A stretch of DNA of 18,186 nt from NCBI GenBank assembly GCA_022776205.1, contig JALFIK010000202.1, forward strand, positions 1-18,186, in the 5' to 3' direction. Position numbers and translations under genes: made by a program. The stretch is from Eubacterium sp. (lineage in GTDB: Bacteria > Bacillota > Clostridia > Lachnospirales > Lachnospiraceae). Positions 6,964 to 13,818 of this stretch are shown here, piece after piece. A model generated the notes under the pieces. That model saw only the letters and a list, made by a program, of their open reading frames with translations. It did not search any database and was not told the origin of the DNA. Every line of letters begins with the position of its first letter. Within the stretch, counting starts at the first letter, position 1.

Positions 6964-7989
6964 TTATTTATTCCAGATCATAATCGTCTTACCCATCATC
7001 TTATTGATATCCAGTTCAAATGCCCTGGTCATATCTGCAATAGAATTGATTTCTACCTGTGCACCAACGATATTACTGAGGTATCCGAGAATCTCCGGAT
7101 ACTCCTCATACATGGAGACTGTCTTTTCAAAATCTTCTCTTGCACTCCGGCTGCTGCCGTAAATGTGCAGTCCCTTCTCAAGAACCATGCGTGTATTGAT
7201 CGGCACCGCGTATTCAGAAACACCGAGAATTGCCATGGTTCCTTCCGGATTAATCAAATCAATCATCTGGGCAATCGCTTTCTGGGAGGCATCGCCACCC
7301 ACACATTCAATGGCATGATCCACATGAAGTCCTTCCGGAATCTCCCAGACAAGATGGGTCTCATCCGCAAAAGTGAAACTGCTCAGTTTCTCCTGATTCG
7401 TTCCAAAAATCAAAAGTTTCGTATCCGGATACATATAACGGAAAAACAGAGCCGTGATATAACCAAGGTTACCATCTCCCCAGACTCCCACAACATTTCT
7501 TCTTGCATGGGCAAAACGGTCAAAACGGCGCAGGGCATGCACACTGACACTGACAATTTCCGTGAAAGCGGCAACACTGCGGTCAATATCTGCCGGAAGC
7601 CGGACCAGACGATCCCTTCCCATGGCCACATTATCCTGCATAAAGCCGTCAAATCCGCTGGCACGAAACCTGGAACTTCGTAAATAATTCTCTCCGATAA
7701 TATCATCTTTTTCCACCGGAGTATTCGGGATCATAACAACAAGTTCTCCCGGTTTAAACTCTCCAAGGGAATCATAGACCACTTCTCCGATTCCTTCATG
7801 AATAAGTGCCATAGGCAGCTTCTTTGCCATGACTTCCGCCGGGCGGGTTCCCTGATAATAACGCTGATCCGCATGGCAGATGGAAAGATGTGTCGGGCGA
7901 ACGACAACCTGTTCTCCGTTCAGGTCGATATCATTAAATGCTACTTCAAATCTTCTGGGTGCGACCAGACGATATACTGTATTTAACAT
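6964..7989 (-). CDS. tarJ: Ribitol-5-phosphate 2-dehydrogenase TarJ
   Basis: Reduces D-ribulose 5-phosphate to D-ribitol 5-phosphate with NADPH, supplying TarI for CDP-ribitol synthesis. The 341-residue medium-chain dehydrogenase shows Zn ligands Cys38 (LSICHADQRYY) and His64-Glu65 (LIHEGIGEV), the TarJ signature PNTPVEKDDIIGENYL, and a Rossmann motif GVWGDGNLGYITA. It aligns by eye with Staphylococcus aureus TarJ over its whole length (for example VYRLVAPRRFEV, GFMQD, AIECVGG, SSRSAREDFE). Its ATG overlaps the tarI stop by one base (TAATG), and the GGAG ribosome binding site lies inside the end of tarI. Together they form a tight two-gene unit for activated ribitol phosphate. No teichoic acid polymerase or ribulose-phosphate source is in the window. 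Confidence 0.93.
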   Translation of the reverse strand: MLNTVYRLVAPRRFEVAFNDIDLNGEQVVVRPTHLSICHADQRYYQGTRPAEVMAKKLPMALIHEGIGEVVYDSLGEFKPGELVVMIPNTPVEKDDIIGENYLRSSRFRASGFDGFMQDNVAMGRDRLVRLPADIDRSVAAFTEIVSVSVHALRRFDRFAHARRNVVGVWGDGNLGYITALFFRYMYPDTKLLIFGTNQEKLSSFTFADETHLVWEIPEGLHVDHAIECVGGDASQKAIAQMIDLINPEGTMAILGVSEYAVPINTRMVLEKGLHIYGSSRSAREDFEKTVSMYEEYPEILGYLSNIVGAQVEINSIADMTRAFELDINKMMGKTIMIWNK

Positions 7990-8696
7990 TATTTATCTCC
8001 TTTGATTAATGTTTCTGCTACGCGCAGATCATATGGATAAGTAATCTTAATATTAAAGACTTCTCCTTCCACCAGATGAACATCCTGTCCTTTCATAACA
8101 AAAATCTTGCAGGCATCCGTAAGAATCTCCTTCTCTTCTTCTGTCAGGCCTTCATACAGCTCTTTTAATTTTTTGGCCTTAAAAGACTGCGGTGTCTGTC
8201 CCTGATACATAATGGAACGGTCCGGTATATTACTGATAATCTCATGACCTCTGCTCTCCACAATGGTATCCGAAGCCGGAATTACGGTATCACATGCACC
8301 ATATTCCTGGGCATAACGGATGTTATCTTCAATAATCCGGTAAGTAAGAAATGGACGGACAGAATCATGGGTAACAATAATCGTATCATCATCCAGTCCA
8401 TATTCTTTCTCAATATAACGGATGGAATTCATGATCGTCTCATTTCTTGTCGGACCACCTTCGATGACAACAATTTTCTCCGTATCTTTAAAGTTCTTTT
8501 TTACAAGGTTTTTCGTGTGGTTGATCCACTGAGACGGACAAAGTACGATCAGTTTCTCAAACTTGCTGTTCGCATAAAATTTCTCTAAAGTATGAATGAT
8601 GATTGGCTTGTCTCCAATCGTCAGATACTGTTTCGGTTTCTCTACATTCCCCATTCTGCTGCCGATTCCACCGGCTAATATTACTCCAAAAACCAT
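7989..8696 (-). CDS. tarI: D-ribitol-5-phosphate cytidylyltransferase TarI
   Basis: Forms CDP-ribitol from CTP and ribitol 5-phosphate, the activated precursor for ribitol-phosphate teichoic acid or other surface glycans. The 235 residues begin with the nucleotide-binding loop FGVILAGGIGSRMG, then KPKQYLTIGDKPIIIHTL, and contain the HDSVRPFLT and PASDTIV motifs of the IspD/TarI family. The sequence type and the coupled tarJ make TarI far more likely than IspD. The start is ATG 8696, with a very strong AAGGAGGAG just upstream; the frame can be extended to 8729 but that would absorb the ribosome binding site. A consensus promoter and a small hairpin precede it. H. influenzae Bcs1 is a fusion of these two activities; here they are separate. 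Confidence 0.9.
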   Translation of the reverse strand: MVFGVILAGGIGSRMGNVEKPKQYLTIGDKPIIIHTLEKFYANSKFEKLIVLCPSQWINHTKNLVKKNFKDTEKIVVIEGGPTRNETIMNSIRYIEKEYGLDDDTIIVTHDSVRPFLTYRIIEDNIRYAQEYGACDTVIPASDTIVESRGHEIISNIPDRSIMYQGQTPQSFKAKKLKELYEGLTEEEKEILTDACKIFVMKGQDVHLVEGEVFNIKITYPYDLRVAETLIKGDK

Positions 8697-8711
8697 TTGC
8701 TCCTCCTTCGT

Positions 8712-8735
8712 CAGAGGGCCAGTGTCCACCCTCTG
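8712..8735 (-). other. Hairpin just upstream of the tarI ribosome binding site
   Basis: CAGAGGG (8712-8718) and CCCTCTG (8729-8735) form a 7-bp stem with a 10-nt loop. It stands 3 nt from the AAGGAGGAG of tarI and within its roughly 55-nt leader, and has no T-run. It could influence initiation. Confidence 0.5.
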
Positions 8736-8757
8736 TCACATTAACTATTGTAAACTT

Positions 8758-8785
8758 ATTATATCAAATAAGGTTCTCCTGTCAA
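8758..8785 (-). promoter_or_regulatory. Strong promoter for tarI-tarJ
   Basis: Minus strand TTGACA (8785-8780), 16-nt spacer, perfect TATAAT (8763-8758). It lies in the short gap after the HD-domain gene. Start site expected near 8751. Confidence 0.88.
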
Positions 8786-8806
8786 TTTAATTACTTTTTT
8801 AACAAT

Positions 8807-9304
8807 TTACAAAAACATTTTTTCCAGGTACCATTTTCCGGTCTTCGTGCGAAAAACATTTTCTCCGGCTGCCACGCAGGCATCCCGGCTGCACCCATCT
8901 TCATAAAGATTCACAAGAAAGTCTGCCTCGACTAAAATCTGATAATCTTTTCCTTCAATATTATTATATGTATGATGGTGGGCAATGAGAAAAAGTACCC
9001 TGTCAATTACGCCTTCTTCATAGCCAAGTTTGGCAAGCAGAGGTCCGGCTGCCGCCGGTCCTTCCTGTTCCTGATATTTTCCCGCAGAACTTCCGTATTT
9101 TTCTTCACTGATTTTTATACCGATATCATGGACAATGGCTGCCGTTCGTAAAATAAACATCTCCTCCGGAGACAGTTCTTCTCCTTCCCCGATTAATTTT
9201 GCAAAAGTATAAACTTTCAGGAAATGCTGGATCCGCTTCGGGTCCTTTTCATAATATACAATCATCCGGTCAATCAGTTCATGATCTTTTTCTATCTGGT
9301 TCAA
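8807..9304 (-). CDS. HD-domain metal-dependent phosphohydrolase
   Basis: A 165-residue stand-alone HD-domain protein. The metal/phosphohydrolase signature is visible as His27 (RIQHFLK), His59-Asp60 (AIVHDIGI), the His109-His111 cluster (IAHHHTY) and Asp128 (VEADFLV). Such small proteins hydrolyse phosphoesters, often of nucleotides or phosphorylated metabolites, but the substrate cannot be told from sequence. The start is TTG 9304: GGAGGG lies 6 nt upstream and the next internal Met (14) would remove conserved N-terminal helix sequence. It is divergent from the DUF421 gene and upstream of tarI on the same strand, separated from it by tarI's own promoter. No terminator is visible after it, so read-through into tarIJ is possible. 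Confidence 0.85.
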   Translation of the reverse strand: MNQIEKDHELIDRMIVYYEKDPKRIQHFLKVYTFAKLIGEGEELSPEEMFILRTAAIVHDIGIKISEEKYGSSAGKYQEQEGPAAAGPLLAKLGYEEGVIDRVLFLIAHHHTYNNIEGKDYQILVEADFLVNLYEDGCSRDACVAAGENVFRTKTGKWYLEKMFL

Positions 9305-9324
9305 AACAAGCCCTCCTTTTTTTT

Positions 9325-9353
9325 AGCTTACTACAAAAAAAAATCCCCGTCAA
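9325..9353 (-). promoter_or_regulatory. Weak candidate promoter for the HD-domain gene
   Basis: Minus strand TTGACG (9353-9348), 17-nt A/T-rich spacer, TAAGCT (9330-9325). The -10 matches consensus at only three positions and would give a very short leader. Confidence 0.3.
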
Positions 9354-9383
9354 CGGACAAACCGTTTCCGGCGAATAAAAGAG

Positions 9384-9396
9384 TGCCACTGTGGCA
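9384..9396. promoter_or_regulatory. Perfect 13-bp palindrome upstream of the DUF421 gene (candidate operator)
   Basis: TGCCAC-T-GTGGCA is a perfect dyad centred on one base, ending 31 nt before the DUF421 ATG. A further small dyad, AACGG/CCGTT, lies at 9352-9366. The short arms and one-base centre fit a dimeric repressor site better than an RNA hairpin. No clear plus-strand promoter could be picked around it. Confidence 0.45.
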
Positions 9397-9427
9397 AACT
9401 AAGAAAAAACAAACCAAGGAGGTTTTT

Positions 9428-10135
9428 ATGGACATTATCCATGTGATTTTTTTAAGTATATTTTCCCTTATTGTTTTATTTTTACTAACAAAACTGATTG
9501 GCTACCGTCAAATGTCTGAAATGAGTATGTTTGACTATATCACCGGCATCACCATAGGTTCCATTGCGGCAGAAATGGCCACTTCTTTAGATAAAAATTA
9601 TACTGAGCCCCTTACTGCCATGATTATTTATGGGGTGGGAACGGCCCTGCTTGCTTTTCTTACAGGAAAAAGCATAAAAATCCGCCAGTTTGTTTCCGGT
9701 TCTCCTTATATTTTGTATAATGACGGAGAACTTTATGAAAAAAATTTCCGAAAGGGCCATATCGATTTGTCGGAATTCCTCGTGCAATGCCGTCTGAACG
9801 GATTTTTTGATTTGTCGGACCTGCAGGCAGCCATCCTGGAGGAAAACGGGCGGATCAGCTTTCTGGCAAAAGCAGAGTCCCGGCCGGTAAATCCTTCCGA
9901 CCTAAAACTGACCCCGGAAACCGAAACACTCTTCCCTACCTATATTATGGATGGTCATATTTTAGAAGAGAACCTGCTTCATTCCGGAAAAGATGAAACC
10001 TGGCTGTTTAAGCAGCTTTCCGCACACGGTTGTGATAATGTAAATGATGTATTTCTTGCCACCGGCAACCGCCAGAATACACTTAACGTCTATCGGAAAA
10101 ATAGTCTGAAAGGAAGCAGTGTTATTAAGGAATAA
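9428..10135 (+). CDS. DUF421 membrane protein, YetF family
   Basis: A 235-residue protein with three N-terminal hydrophobic helices (about 4-22, 33-52 and 57-78) followed by a soluble C-terminal domain. The motifs TKLIGYRQMSEMSMFDYITGITIGS and GSPYILYNDGELYEKN, plus the segment FFDLSDLQAAILEENGRISF, are typical of the DUF421/YetF family. Its biochemical function is unknown; members have been linked to spore-coat or envelope biology in Bacillus. The ATG at 9428 has an excellent AAGGAGG 5 nt upstream. The frame stays open back to 9224, but that part overlaps the divergent HD gene and lacks such a site. It is followed 36 nt later by the por promoter, so it is probably transcribed alone. A perfect palindrome stands just upstream. 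Confidence 0.85.
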   Translation: MDIIHVIFLSIFSLIVLFLLTKLIGYRQMSEMSMFDYITGITIGSIAAEMATSLDKNYTEPLTAMIIYGVGTALLAFLTGKSIKIRQFVSGSPYILYNDGELYEKNFRKGHIDLSEFLVQCRLNGFFDLSDLQAAILEENGRISFLAKAESRPVNPSDLKLTPETETLFPTYIMDGHILEENLLHSGKDETWLFKQLSAHGCDNVNDVFLATGNRQNTLNVYRKNSLKGSSVIKE

Positions 10136-10148
10136 GATAATTTTTTAC

Positions 10149-10177
10149 TTCACAAAAAACGATTTTTCTGGTATAAT
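10149..10177 (+). promoter_or_regulatory. Promoter of the por operon
   Basis: TTCACA (10149-10154), 17-nt spacer, perfect TATAAT (10172-10177). The start site is expected near 10184, giving a leader of about 118 nt before porG. Confidence 0.85.
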
Positions 10178-10183
10178 TGAAGC

Positions 10184-10301
10184 ACTTTTATTAAACAACG
10201 AATGGCTGTTTGTTGTTTATATTTTTTTGCCCGTTTTCCGCCACGTGCGGACAAGTGTTTTTTACAGAAGCACATTTTTTATAAAATACAGGGAGGATAA
10301 G
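10184..10301 (+). promoter_or_regulatory. Structured leader of the por operon
   Basis: A non-coding 5' leader. It holds a terminator-like hairpin (10192-10228), then a 5-bp hairpin TCCGC/GCGGA (10237-10251), then the GGGAGG ribosome binding site (10291-10296). The heptamer GAAGCAC occurs at 10179-10185 and again at 10267-10273, each followed by a T-rich run. I do not recognise a known riboswitch or T-box: no TPP box and no T-box sequence. Confidence 0.5.
10192..10228 (+). terminator. Terminator-like hairpin in the por leader
   Basis: TAAACAAC (10192-10199) pairs with GTTGTTTA (10212-10219) around a 12-nt loop and is followed within 3 nt by seven Ts (10222-10228). The stem is A/T-rich, so it would be a weak terminator. 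It lies after the por promoter, so it would act as an attenuator, or possibly stop read-through from the DUF421 gene. Confidence 0.45.
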
Positions 10302-10874
10302 ATGAAGGATTTAATCGAGATCCGCTGGCACGGACGCGGCGGACAAGGTGCAAAGACTGCCGCTTTATTACTGGCCGATGTGGCATTCAGCACCGGACTT
10401 TATGTACAGGGATTTCCGGAATACGGACCGGAGCGGATGGGGGCTCCCATCACTGCTTACAACCGTCTTTCCCGGAACAAAATCCGCAATCACTCGAATA
10501 TTTACCATCCGGATTATGTGGTGGTTGTTGATGAAACTCTTCTGGATTCCGTTGACGTGACAAGCGGATTAAAAAAAGACGGAGCCATCATTATTAACAC
10601 ATCAGAAAAAAAAGAACAGATTCTGCCGAAACTGCACAATTACGAGGGAGAAGTATATACGATTGATGCCCGCAGAATTTCCATGGAAGCACTGGGAAAA
10701 TATTTCCCGAATTCTCCGATGCTTGCTGCCATCGTCAAAGTATCCGGCGTAATGAATGACGCAGATTTTCTTGAGGAGATGAGAAAGTCTTATGCCCATA
10801 AATTTGCTTCGAAACCGGAAGTGATCGAAGGGAATATGATGGCTCTCTCCCTTGCTTTACAGGAGGTACAATAA
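10302..10874 (+). CDS. porG: Pyruvate:ferredoxin oxidoreductase, gamma subunit
   Basis: The 190-residue gamma (catalytic domain III-like) subunit of a 2-oxoacid:ferredoxin oxidoreductase. The N-terminal GRGGQGAKTAA (residues 11-21) and the segment PEYGPERMGAPITAYNRLS are diagnostic; this subunit contributes to the CoA-binding side of the complex. The start is ATG 10302 with GGGAGG 5 nt upstream. The frame can be read back to 10119, but that part is the A/T-rich leader. It is the first gene of a gamma-delta-alpha-beta operon, and its stop overlaps the porD start by one base, pointing to coupled, stoichiometric translation. The cytoplasmic complex makes acetyl-CoA, CO2 and reduced ferredoxin from pyruvate. 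Pyruvate is inferred mainly from the beta subunit. Confidence 0.92.
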   Translation: MKDLIEIRWHGRGGQGAKTAALLLADVAFSTGLYVQGFPEYGPERMGAPITAYNRLSRNKIRNHSNIYHPDYVVVVDETLLDSVDVTSGLKKDGAIIINTSEKKEQILPKLHNYEGEVYTIDARRISMEALGKYFPNSPMLAAIVKVSGVMNDADFLEEMRKSYAHKFASKPEVIEGNMMALSLALQEVQ

Positions 10875-11179
10875 TGCTATCAGATATTAATAAACTGGGA
10901 CTGGATGTAAAGTGGCAGGATCTCACACCCGGCTGTACAATTGCAGGAAGCTGTACTGCAGAAGCTTTCCACACCGGAGAGTGGCGTGTGGACACACCGG
11001 AATTTATTGAAAAAAAATGCAAACAATGTCTGTTATGTGTTCCGGCATGTCCGGACAGTGCAATTCCGATCATGGATGGTAAACGGACAGATTTTGATTT
11101 TGACCACTGCAAGGGCTGCGGAATCTGTGTAAAGGCCTGCCCTTTTGATGCAATCATAATGAAGAAGGGGGGAAGATAA
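10874..11179 (+). CDS. porD: Pyruvate:ferredoxin oxidoreductase, delta (ferredoxin-like) subunit
   Basis: A 101-residue protein with two complete [4Fe-4S] motifs: Cys49, Cys52, Cys55, Cys59-Pro and Cys79, Cys82, Cys85, Cys89-Pro. This is the 8Fe-8S module that carries electrons from the TPP/FeS site in the beta subunit to external ferredoxin. The N-terminal 45 residues, including LTPGCTIAGSCT and the segment up to GEWRVDTPEF, are typical of the delta subunit rather than of a free ferredoxin. The ATG shares one base with the porG stop, and the GGAGG lies within the last codons of porG. The stop comes one base before the porA ATG. The missing N-terminal extension of free ferredoxins and the context leave little doubt. 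Confidence 0.95.
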   Translation: MLSDINKLGLDVKWQDLTPGCTIAGSCTAEAFHTGEWRVDTPEFIEKKCKQCLLCVPACPDSAIPIMDGKRTDFDFDHCKGCGICVKACPFDAIIMKKGGR

Positions 11180-11180
11180 C

Positions 11181-12362
11181 ATGGCAATTAAAGAACGGTT
11201 ATCCGGCAATGAGGCAGTTGCCATTGCGATGCGCCAGATTAATCCTGACGTTATGCCAGCCTATCCGATTACCCCTTCCACAGAAATTCCACAATATTTT
11301 ACAAACTTTGTCTCAAATGGGCAGGTTGACACCGTTTTTATTCCCGTAGAAAGTGAACACAGTGCCATGAGTGCCTGCATCGGTTCTGAGGCGGCCGGGG
11401 CAAGAACGGTTACAGCGACTTCTTCCTGTGGTATGGCTCTCATGTGGGAAGTACTTCATGTTGCCGCTGCTGACCGTCTTCCCATCTGTCTTGCCCTCGT
11501 AAATCGTACACTTTCCGGCCCAATCAATATTAACTGTGATCATTCCGATGCCATGGGTGCAAGAAATACCGGCTGGATTCAGATTTTTGCAGAAAACAAT
11601 CAGGAGGCTTATGACAACATGGTTCAGGCTTACCGCATTGCGGAACATAAGGATGTACAGCTTCCGATCATGGTATGTCAGGACGGTTTTATCACAAGTC
11701 ATGCTGTAGAAAATATCACGCTGTTAGAAGATGATGTTGTTAAGGATTTTGTGGGAGAATACGAACCGGATCACTATCTTTTAAAAGATGGAGAACCTTT
11801 TTCCGTCGGTCCGTATGCTGTGACCAATTACATAATGGAAGCAAAACGTGCTCAGCTTCAGGGACTTTTAAATGCCAAACAGGTCACCCTGGATGTGGCA
11901 AAAGAATTCGAAAAGATTTCCGGCCGTTCCTACGGTCTTTTTGAAGAATATCGTATGGAAGATGCAGAATATGCCATGGTTCTGATTGGTTCTGCTGCCG
12001 GAACGGCAAAAGATACTGTTGATGCTTTAAGAGACAGGGGAATTCGTGCCGGTGTTCTGAAAATTCGTCTGTTCCGTCCTTTCCCTGCAGAAGAAATTGC
12101 AGAAGCACTGAAAAATATTAAATATCTTGCAATCATGGACCGCTGTGAAGATTTTAACGGAAATTGCGGACCTCTTGGCGCGGAAATTAAATCTGCCCTC
12201 TACAATGCCGGTCTGCATCCGGCAACCATAAACTACTGCTACGGTGTCGGCGGACGTGATGTCACTGTGGAGAGTCTCACTTCTGTTTTTGAAGATTTAG
12301 AGACGGTTGCACGGACAGGCAGCCTTGGGGATACCTACCGTTATTTGTCTGTCAGAGAATAG
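11181..12362 (+). CDS. porA: Pyruvate:ferredoxin oxidoreductase, alpha subunit
   Basis: The 393-residue alpha subunit corresponds to the N-terminal pyrimidine-binding region of single-chain PFOR. It shows YPITPST (28-34), the TPP-contacting Glu region IPVESEHSAMSA (54-65), TATSSCGMALMWE, and the motif CDHSDAMGARNTGW (119-132). A C-terminal transketolase-like domain II follows (about 260-370, with RLFRPFP). With PorB it forms the TPP active site. The ribosome binding site GGGGGGA is in the last codons of porD, one base upstream of the ATG's own gap. The next gene starts 11 nt after its stop. The length and motif order match archaeal and thermotogal four-subunit enzymes and the split enzymes of some clostridia. 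A related acid such as 2-oxoisovalerate cannot be fully excluded from this subunit alone. Confidence 0.93.
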   Translation: MAIKERLSGNEAVAIAMRQINPDVMPAYPITPSTEIPQYFTNFVSNGQVDTVFIPVESEHSAMSACIGSEAAGARTVTATSSCGMALMWEVLHVAAADRLPICLALVNRTLSGPININCDHSDAMGARNTGWIQIFAENNQEAYDNMVQAYRIAEHKDVQLPIMVCQDGFITSHAVENITLLEDDVVKDFVGEYEPDHYLLKDGEPFSVGPYAVTNYIMEAKRAQLQGLLNAKQVTLDVAKEFEKISGRSYGLFEEYRMEDAEYAMVLIGSAAGTAKDTVDALRDRGIRAGVLKIRLFRPFPAEEIAEALKNIKYLAIMDRCEDFNGNCGPLGAEIKSALYNAGLHPATINYCYGVGGRDVTVESLTSVFEDLETVARTGSLGDTYRYLSVRE

Positions 12363-12373
12363 GAGAAACAGCA

Positions 12374-13303
12374 ATGGCTTATAATTTAAAACAAACATTA
12401 AATAAAGAAGAACGATTATCTCCCGGCCACAGAATGTGTGCCGGATGCGGCGCCACCATCGCTGTGCGCAATGTACTTCGTGGTCTCCATGAGGGTGACG
12501 AGGCGGTTATTACCTGTGCCACCGGATGTCTGGAGGTTTCCTCTTTCATGTATCCTTATACTGCATGGAAGGATTCCTTTATTCATGATGCTTTTGAAAA
12601 TGCCGGTGCCACCTGCAGCGGTGTGGAAGCTGCCTACCGCGCCCTCACCAAAAAGGGCAAAGTAAAGAACACCCATAAATTTATTACCTTCGGCGGTGAC
12701 GGCGGTACCTATGATATCGGTTTCCAGTCCTTATCCGGAGCCATGGAACGAAATCACGATATGGTGTATGTCTGTTATGACAACGAAGCTTATATGAATA
12801 CGGGAATCCAGCGTTCTTCCGCCACCCCGATGTATGCAGATACAACGACAACTCCGGTTGGCTCGGACTGTGATGGAAAGAATCAGAACCGGAAGGATCT
12901 TACGGAAGTCATCGCCGCCCACAACATTCCCTATGTTGCCCAGACGACTTTTGTAAAAAACTTCAAGGATCTTCATGTCAAATCCGAAAAAGCAATCTAC
13001 ACAAAGGGAGCTGCTTTCTTAAATGTCCTTGCTCCGTGCCCGAGAGGATGGCGTTATAATACAGAAGATATTCTTGAAATCTGCCAGCTTGCTGTCGACA
13101 CCTGTTTCTGGCCTTTATTTGAAGTCATTGACGGCGAATGGATCGTAAACTATGTTCCGAAGAAAAAACTCCCGATTGAAGATTTTCTCCGCCCTCAGGG
13201 CAGATTCAAACATCTTTTTAAGCCGGGCAAAGAGGAACTGATTGCAAACATCCAGGCAGAAGTAGACAGGAAGTGGGAAGCTCTTCTTGCCAGAGCAAAA
13301 TAA
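12374..13303 (+). CDS. porB: Pyruvate:ferredoxin oxidoreductase, beta subunit
   Basis: The 309-residue beta subunit binds TPP-Mg and the proximal [4Fe-4S] cluster. The diphosphate motif is GGDGG (Asp109) with Asn137 in CYDNEAYMNTG, about 28 residues on. Cluster ligands are Cys22 and Cys25 (MCAGCGA), Cys52 (ATGCLEV) and Cys222 (LAPCPRGW). The ATGCLEVSSFMYPYTAW segment followed by FIHDAFENAGATCSG closely follows pyruvate-specific PorB sequences, which is my main reason for calling the complex pyruvate:ferredoxin oxidoreductase. It is the last gene of the operon; the stop is at 13303 and the terminator stem begins 6 nt later. Ribosome binding site AGGAGA lies in the gap after porA. Confidence 0.94.
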   Translation: MAYNLKQTLNKEERLSPGHRMCAGCGATIAVRNVLRGLHEGDEAVITCATGCLEVSSFMYPYTAWKDSFIHDAFENAGATCSGVEAAYRALTKKGKVKNTHKFITFGGDGGTYDIGFQSLSGAMERNHDMVYVCYDNEAYMNTGIQRSSATPMYADTTTTPVGSDCDGKNQNRKDLTEVIAAHNIPYVAQTTFVKNFKDLHVKSEKAIYTKGAAFLNVLAPCPRGWRYNTEDILEICQLAVDTCFWPLFEVIDGEWIVNYVPKKKLPIEDFLRPQGRFKHLFKPGKEELIANIQAEVDRKWEALLARAK

Positions 13304-13351
13304 AAAAACTGCTGCTCATAGATTTTTCATCTATTTGCAGCAGCTTTTTTT
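13302..13351. terminator. Bidirectional terminator between porB and yqeY
   Basis: CTGCTGC (13309-13315) pairs with GCAGCAG (13337-13343). Inside, ATAGAT (13318-13323) pairs with ATCTAT (13329-13334) around a 5-nt loop. Seven As precede the stem (13302-13308) and seven Ts follow (13345-13351), so it ends the por operon on plus and leuS-yqeY on minus. Confidence 0.95.
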
Positions 13352-13357
13352 AATCAT

Positions 13358-13804
13358 TTATTTCAGCATGGAACTTACCAGCTGGTTAACCAGTTTTCCA
13401 TCTGCTCTTCCCTTCACCTTCGGCATCAGATTCTTCATAATATTTCCTCTGTCTTTTCCCGTAGGTTCTGCAATGCCCAGTTCGTCAAGAACAGACTGAA
13501 TCGTCGCTCTGATTTCTTCCTCATCCATCTGCTTTGGAGCAAATTCTTCATAAACAGAAATCCGAAGTTTACACTGGTCAATAATGTCTGTCCGGTCTGC
13601 CGGAGCCATATCCATCGTATCCTTGCACTGTTTGATTTCTTTCGCAATTACCGCATTCTCTTCTGCCTCTGTAAGATCTTCTCTCTTATCGATGGCTTTT
13701 GCCTTTAAGGCACTAAGGAGCATGGATAAGGCATCCTTTCTCTCCTTTTCCTTTGCCTTCATCGCCTCAAACATGGCGGTGCGAACTTCATCTATTTTAC
13801 TCAA
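13358..13804 (-). CDS. yqeY: YqeY family protein (GatB/YqeY domain)
   Basis: A 148-residue cytoplasmic protein of the YqeY family, related to the C-terminal tRNA-binding tail domain of GatB. The start matches Bacillus subtilis YqeY in layout, and the C-terminal motif GNIMKNLMPKVKGRADGKLVNQLV is diagnostic. Its role is thought to involve tRNA-dependent processes, but no precise reaction is established. The start is TTG 13804, with AAGGGG 5 nt upstream; the first internal Met (11) would lose conserved helix sequence. It follows leuS by 14 nt on the same strand with no terminator between, so the two are one operon, a translation-related pairing. Transcription ends at the strong shared terminator just beyond its stop. 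Confidence 0.9.
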   Translation of the reverse strand: MSKIDEVRTAMFEAMKAKEKERKDALSMLLSALKAKAIDKREDLTEAEENAVIAKEIKQCKDTMDMAPADRTDIIDQCKLRISVYEEFAPKQMDEEEIRATIQSVLDELGIAEPTGKDRGNIMKNLMPKVKGRADGKLVNQLVSSMLK

Positions 13805-13818
13805 TTAAACCCCTTCTT

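Noticed and set aside
7165..7683. 172-codon open frame on plus, opposite tarJ
   Set aside because: Antisense shadow of a well-supported gene; no start signals and no recognisable domain.
7989..8696. IspD (isoprenoid cytidylyltransferase)
   Set aside because: Same superfamily, but the one-base overlap with a clear TarJ makes TarI the better call.
9224..9427. 68-residue N-terminal extension of the DUF421 protein
   Set aside because: It overlaps the divergent HD gene and the gap palindrome; the strong AAGGAGG fixes the start at 9428.
10119..10301. 61-residue N-terminal extension of PorG
   Set aside because: It crosses the operon promoter and leader; the gamma subunit normally begins just before the GRGGQG motif, as with ATG 10302.
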